DNA of 64,000 bases from Mycobacterium gordonae. Its GTDB lineage: Bacteria > Actinomycetota > Actinomycetes > Mycobacteriales > Mycobacteriaceae. Positions 37,401-44,889 of this stretch are shown here, piece by piece. The first letter of the stretch is position 1. Each line of letters begins with the position of its first letter. The translations under genes and the position numbers were made by a program. The DNA lies in the NCBI RefSeq assembly GCF_017086405.1, contig NZ_CP070973.1, forward strand, positions 4,434,739-4,498,738, given 5' to 3'. The notes beneath the pieces are model-generated. The model ran no database searches. It was not told where the DNA came from and was given only the letters and a program-made list of their open reading frames with translations.

Positions 37401-37845
37401 CGCGGAAGCGCCGATACACCCACAGCGGCTCGCCAAGATGGTCGCCGCTGCGTTCGATCTGAACAGGGTCAACGAGACTCGACAACGATCGATCCAACAA
37501 CTTGTTCCCGCTGACTATCGGCGTCGAACGGGTGAGGGCTTCTATTGGCCTGCCGGTGTAGAGCCGGAGAATTGGCGGATCGTGCGGCGACCGCCGGAAG
37601 GTACCAGCCGACAGCTGGACCACGTCAGCCTGATCGAGATCGGTAACGCGATGGTTGTCGTGGCTGAGCAGACGGGCGGTATCGTCGCGGACGAGCTGAA
37701 GCGCGAGGCACTGAATCTGTTTGGGAGTAAGCGGATTACGCAGGTAGTCGGGACACGGCTCGGGCACGCGTTGACAACGGCGCTTAAGCGAGGGGTGTTG
37801 CGGGAGAACGGTTCTGGGTTGATCGTGTGCGATTCGCCACAATAA
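31441..37845 (+). CDS. giant HEPN / DUF4011 / SF1 helicase / nuclease protein
   Basis: The product is 2,134 residues. Residues 1-130 resemble a Swt1-type HEPN domain with RNRWAH at 99-104. After a Pro-rich linker (about 135-200), residues 200-470 include a transglutaminase-like pair, GTCLDTAI near 412 and GHALLGYW near 438. DUF4011 begins near 568 (WKNALLDLSLRNRLIHY). Helicase motifs follow: Walker A EGPPGTGKSQT near 870, DEASQIRVADA near 1499, GDSKQMPP near 1520, YRSQDEALI and, late, NVAITRARREV. A restriction-nuclease-like module near 1800-1900 has DFRVDLVLADP and LVAVLLDG. A DUF3320-like region is last. This architecture belongs to large helicase-nucleases found in defence islands. A cytosolic antiviral role is likely; it may cut RNA (HEPN) and DNA. 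Confidence 0.85.
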   Translation: MSETNYHSVVGEALSMLIDGLTPFIADVSAKAFPPSVSWTELLRRKDAAAGRQMGMYRSGDLSLMLRALTERLGEYGFPFTRNLPRTVQNYASELRDVRNRWAHTEPFTTAEAYRAIDSVELLLRAIGAASAAGDAARLKSTVVPLQPGEPDPDAHSPTADRSEPSPTAAADPPVVPTARFAPSSAVPPPTTSSSGARIEIHAISELSYPMAHCRIPVIDHITIDGIAEELRGAVLHVDVVSASGSHGGPRELHVDVAATKPTILRDINLALAPASMLTVEDQRPGIIRAILRDSNGQLVAEASKDVNILAANQWKATPLQLGLEMLAAHVQPNASAVTALLPDVSDRLNAATGRSAIDGYQSENPDRVDAIAQAVYDAMRARDIRYAEPPASWGLDGQKIRTPAEVLEGRLGTCLDTAITMAAALEQTGVNTTLWVLKGHALLGYWRIDAALPTISTTEVIDVANLVDLGHLRLIETTMLTGGDQSAPFADAVHAPRTAHLGDDLSNILGITDIRQARISRIHPLPSRAISPDGNVIVTEYNPAPEPVVAPYQRSDSATVNQSPKDSVPPRVAKWKNALLDLSLRNRLIHYTERAGYRLEVPGPALSQFEDAVNDGVRITLLASDAVKEIDVARGIRYGRDLPERERQLLLTDKRSVYVDITDAAYKTRLRSIAYKAKTITEETGSNNLYLTFGMLNWRLDDRELRSPLVLVPVTISTANRGERYTLVLDEAGISTPNYCLIEKLRVTFGLEIPELSNPTQDASGIDLAATLDAVRHAIAKVGLHFRVEDTVHLAILQFAKFPLWKDLDDSWKTLANNSLVSHLINSPFQPFTDPVNNTGDVHLDQLGDEVPVPADSSQLQAIAEAAAGKTFVLEGPPGTGKSQTITNLLAHAMAAGRRVLFVAEKRAALDVVKKRLEAVGLGDLSLDLHDKSSRPAAVRAQIRAALDLQVSADTDSLRTQTEAAESSRNALARYARRLHEANAAGLSLYSARTAELAADQDVPPIDVPRDLVAGGSPEALKAVEGVLRNLPQATDLAQPRIDHPWRFVDSLPGPRSSVAEIHRCAVEFDTALADAVANGLTIESLARCDGTADFKKWEKLCAAPRYPLAALDTLREGAWTAELESLGNNLLWLTDNPPVWRTTFSADAVNLDIPAIHQAAVAADESGFFGRKKRRRAVLEQLSPVLIVDLKSVDLKTLTPMIASINDSFTAVTDLRTRVARLPASIIDQQWNPLVPEHAGLIRQELAWLRWTTATLANQTNDAHVEDLRSFYANQPLGACAAQLARIAPAWAALTIATGAAPEKQKEWAQPDNFISRWWASRAARHLNDTASIENWMDLLRLVDPLTNSGMGGLRTAILNGEIDSDDASLAFQRGLAAVSVAERQDATALGSFNAAAHDKMIERYTKSLRSIRDELPRAIPASLLQKRRFDANASSGQIGNLRRQLDRRRGGLSVRGLVEHFGDVITQIMPCTLMSPDSVARFFPPKPDLFDIVVFDEASQIRVADAIGAMGRSRSVVVVGDSKQMPPTSFAEVNANIDDDENSDQESFLDEESILTECVHAQVPQQWLSWHYRSQDEALIAFSNQHYYNRRLASFPAPRREGLFAGRQGISLIRVNGTFERAGKGKTLRTNRVEADAIVADVMTRFRNSPDAVPSLGVITFNAQQRDLIDNLLRDSTDERIARALDEPDGLFVKNLENVQGDERDTILFSVAFSANDKGVVPLNFGPLSKPGGERRLNVAITRARREVVLYASFDPEDLRAEETSQTGTKHLKAYLEMAARGVEADSGRRVPVFDRHRDDIAEALRAEGLVVTTDLGLSDFRVDLVLADPAAPDRQLVAVLLDGQGWNARRTVADRDALPVAVLREMMRWPAVERVWLPDWLRRREHIVADLKKAVDQAKERVLAGDTVPEQAEPALRAAHLRQPPPPQRAVPVNRSSAPQRHPMIQVYREWKPGRLGDVSVLDDLSNHYAKGRVRDAIVSAMNAEAPIHPQRLAKMVAAAFDLNRVNETRQRSIQQLVPADYRRRTGEGFYWPAGVEPENWRIVRRPPEGTSRQLDHVSLIEIGNAMVVVAEQTGGIVADELKREALNLFGSKRITQVVGTRLGHALTTALKRGVLRENGSGLIVCDSPQ

Positions 37846-37941
37846 TTTCTGCAGTTGCGGGCTGCTGCATCTAGGGTTGGCTTGCTTGCCTTGGGCGACC
37901 GCGGCGGCACTTGGAGTCGACGAGTGACGGCACTCCTCGGG

Positions 37942-38685
37942 CTAGATGGGCTTGCCGTTGTGCTGGAATAGAATCCACTCAAGTCGTGATGCCGTCGTAG
38001 GGTGTCCGAGCTTATCAGCCCAGGTATGCAGGGCTTCGAGGTAAGCAACATAGCGCCAGGGATCGTTACGTTCGCGGGCGATGTCGTTCAGCCACACGTC
38101 AAGCGTTTTATGGAGGGTGTTCCGTACGCGGCTGTCGAGAATTAAGGGCTGCCAGCGCCGTTTCGGCTTGACGCCCGCGAACGAAAACCACTTCGTAAAG
38201 AATGGCTCTCGCACGCCGGCAAGCACGAAGCTGCGATGGGCAACTGCCAACTCCGCGCTGTCGATCTCATTGATGCCTCGGAGCGCCGTGGCTGACTCAC
38301 GCAACACCGCTACAGCACCCTTCATATTGTCGAGGGCCGAGCGCGTGTTACGGAGTGACCTACTATTGGTCGTCCCCGACCCCCACGCCATGACTAGCAC
38401 GAAGGCGGCAATCACTGATTCGTCCTCGGCGAGATCTATTCCCGAGCAGATATCGGCAATGGCATTGGAGGTCACGACGCGATCACCGAGCGTGCGATAC
38501 CGCTCGTTGGCCGATTCCGTCGTGATTTTCGGGTCACGCAACAGAGCTGTTGGCTTGCCCTGCACGTCGTCGAGCGCCGCTTCCCATGTCGGGGTGCGGA
38601 ATCGGACCGGGCTTGGGCTCGCCTCCGCGTAATGCTCGACCAAGACCGGCAATGTGGGAGGAACTGCAAAGCGCTCTGGACTCAT
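37942..38685 (-). CDS. 8-oxoguanine glycosylase OGG-fold protein
   Basis: The product is 247 residues from ATG 38685 (MSPERFAVPP), the usual start for the family; a longer frame to 38832 has a poor N-terminus. Recalled family motifs are present: LVMAWGSGTTNSRSLRNT near 120, VLAGVREPFFTKWFSFAG near 170, PLILDSRVRNTL near 195, YLEALHTWADKLG and LEWILFQHNG at the end. This is the group of bacterial proteins with an OGG glycosylase fold but without an assigned substrate. DNA base recognition is implied. It is convergent with the giant helicase, 96 bases away. Such proteins often sit beside accessory genes, which suits the island. Confidence 0.75.
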   Translation of the reverse strand: MSPERFAVPPTLPVLVEHYAEASPSPVRFRTPTWEAALDDVQGKPTALLRDPKITTESANERYRTLGDRVVTSNAIADICSGIDLAEDESVIAAFVLVMAWGSGTTNSRSLRNTRSALDNMKGAVAVLRESATALRGINEIDSAELAVAHRSFVLAGVREPFFTKWFSFAGVKPKRRWQPLILDSRVRNTLHKTLDVWLNDIARERNDPWRYVAYLEALHTWADKLGHPTTASRLEWILFQHNGKPI

Positions 38686-38958
38686 GACTGCACCTTCGCA
38701 TACGGGTCGGACAGAGCACTCGCCTGGCACGCCGACTGACGTCATCGCCGACGTCAAGTCTTTTGGGGACGCAACGCTGAAGACATCGCTTGTGAGAGCT
38801 GACCTGAACGCGTGACCGCCCGAATTTGACAATCCGATTACTTCCGCTCACCCAATGCTGACGGGAACGAGATGGGAAGGCCGCCAGCGCGATGATGTGA
38901 TCGCTTCGGGCAATAGCGGATTACTCCGCGCGCCCTATGTGAAGGACGTTCTGCGAAG

Positions 38959-41016
38959 GTGAACTCGTCCGACAAACAGCGAGAAGTCGACTACGAGCGG
39001 GCCATGGAACATGGCGAAACCGCGACTACCTCGACAAGAACGCTTCCCGGCCCCTCCTCCAGCCCGATGGACTCGCCAGCTGGCGGTTCACCAAAACTGT
39101 TGGCCGCCAACCTGAACCGAGCCCACACGTCAGGCTCGTAGGTCGAATCGCATTGGCGGAGCCAGATGACGAACTTGTCGGATTCGGGTTCTACTTGGGC
39201 TACAGGCATGCAGGGATCGACGGCGTTGCAGTTTTCAACTGGCGCCTCAAGGTTGCACGCTCATTCTTCGGTGCCGTGTCGGGAGACCCGAAACCGAGAA
39301 CGTCGCCGCACGCCGGACCTTCCAGCATTCCGACAATGTGATCGACGACTTCGTCGATGACATGTTCTGCGATCGACCTCCAGAACAGGTTTTCGGCCGA
39401 GCCCAACCGGCGGGCCGTCCACGGGCAAGCGAACCGCCGACCGCGGATGTGGCGCAGCAACCCTCAAAGGCGTACGTCAGGCCTGCAGGCGACACTGACC
39501 GCGAGAAGAGTGAGAAACCAGTTAGGCAAGCACCTTCCTCTCGCGTTGGCCATACCGGGCGGGGCAACGACGCGGCCGACATCCGGCCCATTGTGCGCGC
39601 CGAACTGCTGCTGAGCGCCCGACTGCGAGCACCGCGAAAAGCAAGCCTGACACCCGTGTTGTCCACCCTGCAACCCGAGCAATACCGCCTCATCACCGCC
39701 CCGGCGACCCGAAGCATGATCATGGAGGGTAAACCCGGCAGCGGGAAATCCACCATCGCCTCTCACCGGGCCACCTAATTCATCAGCGACGACCCGCGCA
39801 CTCCGTCGACGTGCGAGGGCGATGTCGTGGTGGTCGGCCTCACCAGCCGGTACAGCACGCATGTCCGCGACGTGATCAACGAGGTCCCCGGAGACTCGCC
39901 ACACGTCCGGTAGTCTCGCAGCCGATGACGGCCGGCGTTCGCACAAGGCCACACCGCATACCCGAATGGATCGGCCGAAGCGCGAAGATTTCAACCGCGA
40001 CATGGTGCCGGCAGCACGGACACAATGAAACTCGTCGGGAATTCAGATGGCCTGGAAGTCACCTATCTTCTCCTCCGCAGCAACGGCTCAGACCGGCGTC
40101 TACTCACTACGGAACCCGCTTGGCAGGCGTCTCGACAAACTCCGACGCCGCTACGAACAGGCGCATTTGAAACCGAGTCTTTTGTGGCTGCTTACATTAA
40201 TTGAGCACTACGTAAGACCGGACGGAGCGCGGTCTCGCATCGGGCACATCATTGTCGACGAGGCACAGGATGTGGCAACAGGTGAATGGTTGAATTTGTG
40301 GGCGATGAACGACGCCGATGCATGGACCATCCTCGGAGACCTCAATCAGCGCCGCACCGACAACACGCTCACGACGTGGTCGGATATCTCGAACGCCGTC
40401 GGGCTCCCATCCGCCACAACCCCGATCCGCTTGAAACTTGGCTACCGGTCGACCGAGAGAATCCTGCAATTCGCCAACAGATTGCTGCCACCTGACAACC
40501 GCCCCCCGCCTGCTCTGCGGAGAGAAGGCAAACTACCGGAGATTGTCGGGACCGTACGGGAGCACTTGGGCCGCAACGGTCGTTCAACAGGTCGCGCGAC
40601 TGCAATCGACGTACCCGCAAGGCACGGTCGCCGTCATAACCAACATGCCAGCTGCCATCATCCCGCTGCTGCGCAGCGATCCAGCACGGCCCACGGTTAA
40701 TGTGCTCACAAGAAACGACGCGCGTGGCCTAGCGTTCGACGCGGTCGTCGTGGTTGAACCCACTGACCTTCCCCACCTCGACCGCCGCCGCCGCGGGCCG
40801 CTTTACACCGCGTTGACCAGGCCAAACCATGAGCTGGTCATCGTGCATACGAAAGATCGGCCGCATAAGCTGCAGCCCGAGAAACCCCTCGGCGTTCGCC
40901 GAACGATAACCGAGCCGAAGCGCGCGGCCTCCGAGAAGGCCGCAACGAAAGCTTCGAAACCAAGAGGCCGCAAGGCTCGCCGCCGATCGGCCAAATCGGC
41001 GCACAAGCGCCGGTGA
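38959..41016 (+). pseudogene. decayed HelD-type SF1 helicase
   Basis: Fragments in several frames line up with HelD, the RNA-polymerase-associated helicase. There is an N-terminal piece from GTG 38959, then FYLGYRHAGIDGVAVFNWRLKVARSFF (39180-39262) in another frame, LQPEQYRLITAPATRSMIMEGKPGSGKSTIASHRAT with Walker A (to 39775), a TAA at 39776-39778 where the family has Tyr, and VVVVGLTSRYSTHVRDV until a TAG at 39911. A large central deletion follows. Then come VDEAQD (40047-40550) and, after a frameshift near 40550, GLAFDAVVVVEP and LYTALTRP to 41016. Some HelD relatives (HelR) give rifamycin tolerance in mycobacteria; this copy cannot work. The last frame, 40438-41016, ends in a Lys/Arg-rich tail. 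Confidence 0.8.
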
Positions 41017-41218
41017 TCCCTTCCCGCGCTCGAACTTCCGTCAGGAGCACTACTGATTCAAATATGACGCAGCCATTCTCGAGTGAACGCTCGCGTTCAC
41101 AATAAAATTCTCGATGCGCACCCACCGAGAAAGAAAATTCGGGATGAACGAGCAGTACGCGACTGTCCTACGAACTGGCTCGGTTGGATCAGGACACCAC
41201 GCGCCGAGGAAGTTGGTC

Positions 41219-41374
41219 ATGAAAACCCCCAGAGCCTCAATGAGATTGAGCCGGTTCGCCATTGCGGCGACAGCGTCGGGCTCAGGACTGATTGGCAGCC
41301 TCAGTATGGTGAGCACGCCGTTGCCCGCATCCGGGTGCGGCACGTCAGTGAATACTTGCATCAGCGACGTCTGA
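41219..41374 (+). CDS. possible tiny secreted peptide
   Basis: A frame of 51 codons starts at ATG 41219, six bases after GAGGAAG. MKTPRASMRLSRFAIAATAS begins like a mycobacterial signal peptide: positive residues, then a hydrophobic stretch, then PLPAS. Only about 14 residues with two cysteines (CGTSVNTC) would remain after cleavage. It may be a truncated secreted-protein gene. Apart from this the 41017-41402 stretch holds nothing recognisable. Confidence 0.3.
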   Translation: MKTPRASMRLSRFAIAATASGSGLIGSLSMVSTPLPASGCGTSVNTCISDV

Positions 41375-41402
41375 GCGTGCCGCCTCGCGCCGGCAAACCC
41401 CG

Positions 41403-41735
41403 TCACGGGCACTTCTCAGTATCGATGCGTACGACGCCAAAAGTGATGCTTGTGCTTGTCGTGATCGTTGCCCCTGGCGGAGGCGTCGAGGTGCATACCT
41501 GCCAGTTCCGATCCACAATCTGGCTGCGGCCTTTGCCCGTCAGGTCCTTTGAGCCCGAATACCACACCTGACCGTTGGTCAACGACTGTATTGCGTCCTG
41601 AGCGCCCTGGAGATCTTTGCCGATGAGATTTGGCATCGTCCACGACGGGTCGGCGGAGGCGGGAGGCGCCGCGCTCAGCATGCTCACCATCAAAGCGGCG
41701 CAGAGGACCGTCGATACGCCCGATGCAAAATTCAC
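41403..41735 (-). CDS. secreted PASTA-like protein
   Basis: The product is 110 residues from GTG 41735, behind GGGAGGTGG. A signal peptide covers about 1-28 (hydrophobic VLCAALMVSML, then PPASA). The mature part reads as a single PASTA-like domain: WTMPNLIGKDLQGAQDAIQSL opens it, with VWYSGSKDLTGKGR and QVCTSTPPPGATITTSTSITFGV as its later strands, plus two cysteines. PASTA domains bind cell-wall fragments when attached to kinases or penicillin-binding proteins; free secreted ones occur in mycobacteria without a known role. The frame extends upstream to 41816 but the ribosome site argues for the GTG. Confidence 0.8.
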   Translation of the reverse strand: MNFASGVSTVLCAALMVSMLSAAPPASADPSWTMPNLIGKDLQGAQDAIQSLTNGQVWYSGSKDLTGKGRSQIVDRNWQVCTSTPPPGATITTSTSITFGVVRIDTEKCP

Positions 41736-41976
41736 CCGAAACCACCTCCCCAGGGGTCCCGAAGTGGTGATTAACCTAATGTTCACCTCGAAGTTCGAGC
41801 GAGGTTGGCCTGGCAACCCATAGGAAATTCATACAAAAATCCACGTCGTTTCGGCCGAGTAAAGGTTAAGGATCATGTCGCCATTCTGATGATATTCAGT
41901 CGCACCGACGGGAGTGTTCTCGAATTCAGGTGACCCGGCCGAACGATTGGCGTCGGTCGCAATGCGCACTCAAGAA

Positions 41977-42432
41977 CTACTTCGTCAGCTTCGGCAAGAC
42001 GCTTAGCCAGCCATCCGAAAGCAATTCCAACAACTGCCCATCCGGATCCCGCACCATCGCCGCCCCCTCCGAAACCGTCCCCTCCACAACAGTCCCCCCA
42101 AACTCCCCTACCCGCGCCAACACCGAACGAAGATCCGACACAGAAAACGAAATGTGCGTCAGCCCAGCCTGATCCATCACCCGCCCGTCGCCAGCCGAGA
42201 CTTCACGCCCTGAGTAATCGAGTAACTCCAGCACCAACCCATCTCGCACCAGGTACGTCGCATGCAACCCCACCGGCCCCGAAAGCTGCAAGAGCGCAGC
42301 CGTCCCCTCCTCCGGAGCATCCAACTCCCACCAGAACTGAAACCCCAGTATCCCTTCGTAAAACCGTCGCGACGCCACGCGATCCCGCACGCACAACCCG
42401 ACATGGTTGAAAACGACCGGCTGCGAACTCAT
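41977..42432 (-). CDS. VOC-superfamily (glyoxalase/dioxygenase-like) protein
   Basis: The product is 151 residues, one VOC module with two beta-alpha-beta repeats: VFNHVGLCVRDRVASRRFYEGILGF at the start and LTHISFSVSDLRSVLARV with DPDGQLLELL in the second. Possible metal ligands are His10, the Glu in LVLELLDY, His in THISF and Glu in LLELLSD, so metal binding looks intact. Members include glyoxalases, extradiol dioxygenases and isomerases; the substrate is unknown. Its ATG overlaps the stop of the upstream peptidase-like gene (TAATG), so it is the third gene of a coupled operon and probably acts in the same pathway. Confidence 0.85.
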   Translation of the reverse strand: MSSQPVVFNHVGLCVRDRVASRRFYEGILGFQFWWELDAPEEGTAALLQLSGPVGLHATYLVRDGLVLELLDYSGREVSAGDGRVMDQAGLTHISFSVSDLRSVLARVGEFGGTVVEGTVSEGAAMVRDPDGQLLELLSDGWLSVLPKLTK

Positions 42433-43580
42433 TACGATCGCCTATACCGCGTCAGAACCACAGGGCCACCGGCGCCAATCACCACCGTCTCACGCTGAAG
42501 ACACCCGCCGACGCCTTCCTCAACGACCCACGACTGCACGCTCAAGACCATCCCCTCCTCCAACACCGCATCACGCCCACGCCCCAACCCGATCACCGGC
42601 GGCTCAGCCCCCAACCCCAATCCGTGGGCGAGCACCACCGAAGCCGGGCCTAAGCCAACGCCTTCCCACGCCTGGTAGAGATCGGCGCCGACCGCGCCTG
42701 CACGGCAAGCCCCCACCAACGCGTCCATCCCAGCAGCGCAACGCTCCCCCAACGATCCCGAGCCACTCGAGCCAGCCACCACCGTCCGCGCCAACCCCGC
42801 CTCATACCCCGCATACAGCGCCCCCGGCGCCAACACCACCAACTCCCCGTCCCCCACCACCCGATCCGACGCCACATGCCGAAGCGCCCCCGCCCCAGAG
42901 GTAACAAAGCACACACTCTCCGACGGCGGCACCGGCGCCCCCAATCGCGCCACATGCTCGGAGTACACCCCGAGCAACTCCCGCTCCGAAATCCCAGGTC
43001 GCAATGCCGCAGCCAGAGCACTCAACGCCGATTCCGAAATCGCCGCCGCCACTTCGAGACACGTGATCTCCGCGTCCGTCTTCACCCGCCGGCACCCCTC
43101 AAGCACGGCACCACCGTCCACCACCTCCGCCCCGGAGGCCAACAATGCGATCATCGCCCCGGACGTAGCAGTCAACCCATCGGTCCCGATCCTTCGCGAC
43201 TCACGCAACCCCGGAATCGCCGCCACCGACGCCATCAGATTCACCGGGTTCCAGCTCAGCGGATACAGATCCTCCCGCTCGATCTCCGGCGGCACTCCCT
43301 CATCCCACGTCGACAGCAGGTGCACCCGCCCGGTCGACCGCACCACCCCACACACCGGCGCGAACGGCAAAACCCCGGCGCGGCCCAACAACCGCGCCCC
43401 ACACACGTAGTGCACATTGCCGGCGCCGCCAAGAATCAAAGCGTCAATGCCGGCAGATTCCATGCCGGAGAACACCTTCGCCCGGCGCTCAGCCCGCAAC
43501 GCAGCGAAGTCAACCCGACACGAGTCCTCCAAAGCCATGACCCCAACGCGCACACCGGAATCACGCGCCACTGGGCTCAT
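42432..43580 (-). CDS. M24 peptidase-like protein lacking metal ligands
   Basis: The product is 382 residues of the creatinase/aminopeptidase P (M24) fold: an N-terminal creatinase domain to about 165, then the pita-bread domain. The usual metal motif D-x-G...Y-x-S-D is changed to VLAPGALYAGYEAGLARTV, so both Asp are lost (Ala251, Gly262). The first Glu is Gln (LSVQSW), while a His (LAHGLG) and the last Glu (QRETVV) remain. It probably cannot bind two metals and may be a structural partner of the active paralogue upstream, with which it is coupled by an ATGA overlap at 43577-43580. It could also have gained another lyase- or hydrolase-type activity. Confidence 0.8.
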   Translation of the reverse strand: MSPVARDSGVRVGVMALEDSCRVDFAALRAERRAKVFSGMESAGIDALILGGAGNVHYVCGARLLGRAGVLPFAPVCGVVRSTGRVHLLSTWDEGVPPEIEREDLYPLSWNPVNLMASVAAIPGLRESRRIGTDGLTATSGAMIALLASGAEVVDGGAVLEGCRRVKTDAEITCLEVAAAISESALSALAAALRPGISERELLGVYSEHVARLGAPVPPSESVCFVTSGAGALRHVASDRVVGDGELVVLAPGALYAGYEAGLARTVVAGSSGSGSLGERCAAGMDALVGACRAGAVGADLYQAWEGVGLGPASVVLAHGLGLGAEPPVIGLGRGRDAVLEEGMVLSVQSWVVEEGVGGCLQRETVVIGAGGPVVLTRYRRS

Positions 43581-44749
43581 GCGACAACTCCATACGGCGC
43601 ATAGTCCGAGCAGCTCAACTTCACCCACCCGTTATCCGTCACGGCCACAATGTCTTCCGCCCGATACCCCGCGGAACCCTCGTCCCAGATCACCGGCTCG
43701 AACACCATCACCATCCCAGGCTCGACCACCAGACGAGAGTCGAAATCCTCACCAAGGTCCGTCCCGATCAGCGGCATCTCCGCGCTGTCGGTCCCCACCC
43801 CGTGCGCCAGGTAAAAGTGCTCGATCCACGGCCGCGCCCCGTCATTGGCCGCCACCGCCACCTTGCACAACTCCAAACCGGAAACCCCAGGACGCAACAC
43901 GTCCAGGCACGCGTCGACCACCCCCCGCCACCGCCTAAATTGCGAAAGCTGCATCCCATTCAACGCAGACCCCACCACCCACGTCCGGCCGTAGTCCGAG
44001 GCATAACCCTCGTACATGATCCCGGCGTCCACCCAGATCACATCGCCGTACCGGAGAAACCGGTCCGAGGTCACCGTCGGATACGCCAGATCACCATGCA
44101 CAGTCCACGGGCCCGCCGAACGATATGGAGCCATCACCTGCCAGATCGGGTCGATCCCACCCGCCGACGCCCCCAGCTCGAAAACCCGCCGCAGAAACGC
44201 CGCACTCAGGTCGACCTGGCGCACACCGGGCCGAAGCACAGCCAATGCGTCCTCCATCGCCAACTCATTCAGCCACTGTGCGTGCCGAATACACGCCACC
44301 TCGTCGACCGTCTTCAACACCCGCGCCGAACCCAACACCCCCGACGCGTCCACCCACTCGTAACCGCGAAGACCGCGAAACATGGCGTGCGACAAGTGGT
44401 CAATCCCCAGCCGAGCCCCAGCACCGAACAGAGAAGCCAACTCCGACGCAAACACCCCGTCGTCAAGATCCGGAAACAACGGCCCATGAACCACGACGTC
44501 CGAAGGCGCCCCGTCGGCGAACATTGTGAACAGATGCGGCGCCGACTCCCCCGCCACCACCACCGCCACCGCACGGAACAACGCCGCTGTGTCACCGTCC
44601 ATCGACGGCGTCAACGCACCCGTCGCGTACGACACCGCACTGGACCCGAGCAACACCAACCCGTCCAAACCGCCGGAAGCCAAACCAGCCTGCAACCGAT
44701 CGAAACGCTCCCGCCGCATGCGGGCCAGATCTGGCAGCGCCGGGATCAC
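43577..44749 (-). CDS. M24 metallopeptidase / creatinase-family hydrolase
   Basis: The product is about 390 residues from GTG 44749, with full M24 motifs: WVDAG and YASDYGRT (two Asp), YLAHGVGTD (His), MVFEPVIWD and YRAEDIVAV (two Glu). It should bind two metal ions and hydrolyse a C-N bond as in Xaa-Pro peptidase, creatinase or ectoine-derivative hydrolases. The start is uncertain: the frame opens to 44899, a GGGAGG lies near 44802, but no usual start codon follows it closely; ATG 44719 is another option. It is the first gene of the M24/M24-like/VOC operon and is divergent from a P450 gene, suggesting a degradation pathway for a small compound. Confidence 0.85.
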   Translation of the reverse strand: MIPALPDLARMRRERFDRLQAGLASGGLDGLVLLGSSAVSYATGALTPSMDGDTAALFRAVAVVVAGESAPHLFTMFADGAPSDVVVHGPLFPDLDDGVFASELASLFGAGARLGIDHLSHAMFRGLRGYEWVDASGVLGSARVLKTVDEVACIRHAQWLNELAMEDALAVLRPGVRQVDLSAAFLRRVFELGASAGGIDPIWQVMAPYRSAGPWTVHGDLAYPTVTSDRFLRYGDVIWVDAGIMYEGYASDYGRTWVVGSALNGMQLSQFRRWRGVVDACLDVLRPGVSGLELCKVAVAANDGARPWIEHFYLAHGVGTDSAEMPLIGTDLGEDFDSRLVVEPGMVMVFEPVIWDEGSAGYRAEDIVAVTDNGWVKLSCSDYAPYGVVA

Positions 44750-44889
44750 CCGCCCGCCGATGGTCGCCCCGCCAGCCCAGTCCTCGATGGCCCCGCACCT
44801 CCCTATGGCGTAATAATGCAAAGATAGCGTAAAAAGCGCCGGGCGCTGCGCCGCGCCCTCCGCTGCGCACTCCGAGAGGCACATAACAA

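Noticed and set aside
41050..41412. Minus-strand frame of 120 codons next to the PASTA gene
   Set aside because: It has no ribosome site, signal or recognisable segment; the plus-strand signal-like frame is slightly better but also weak.
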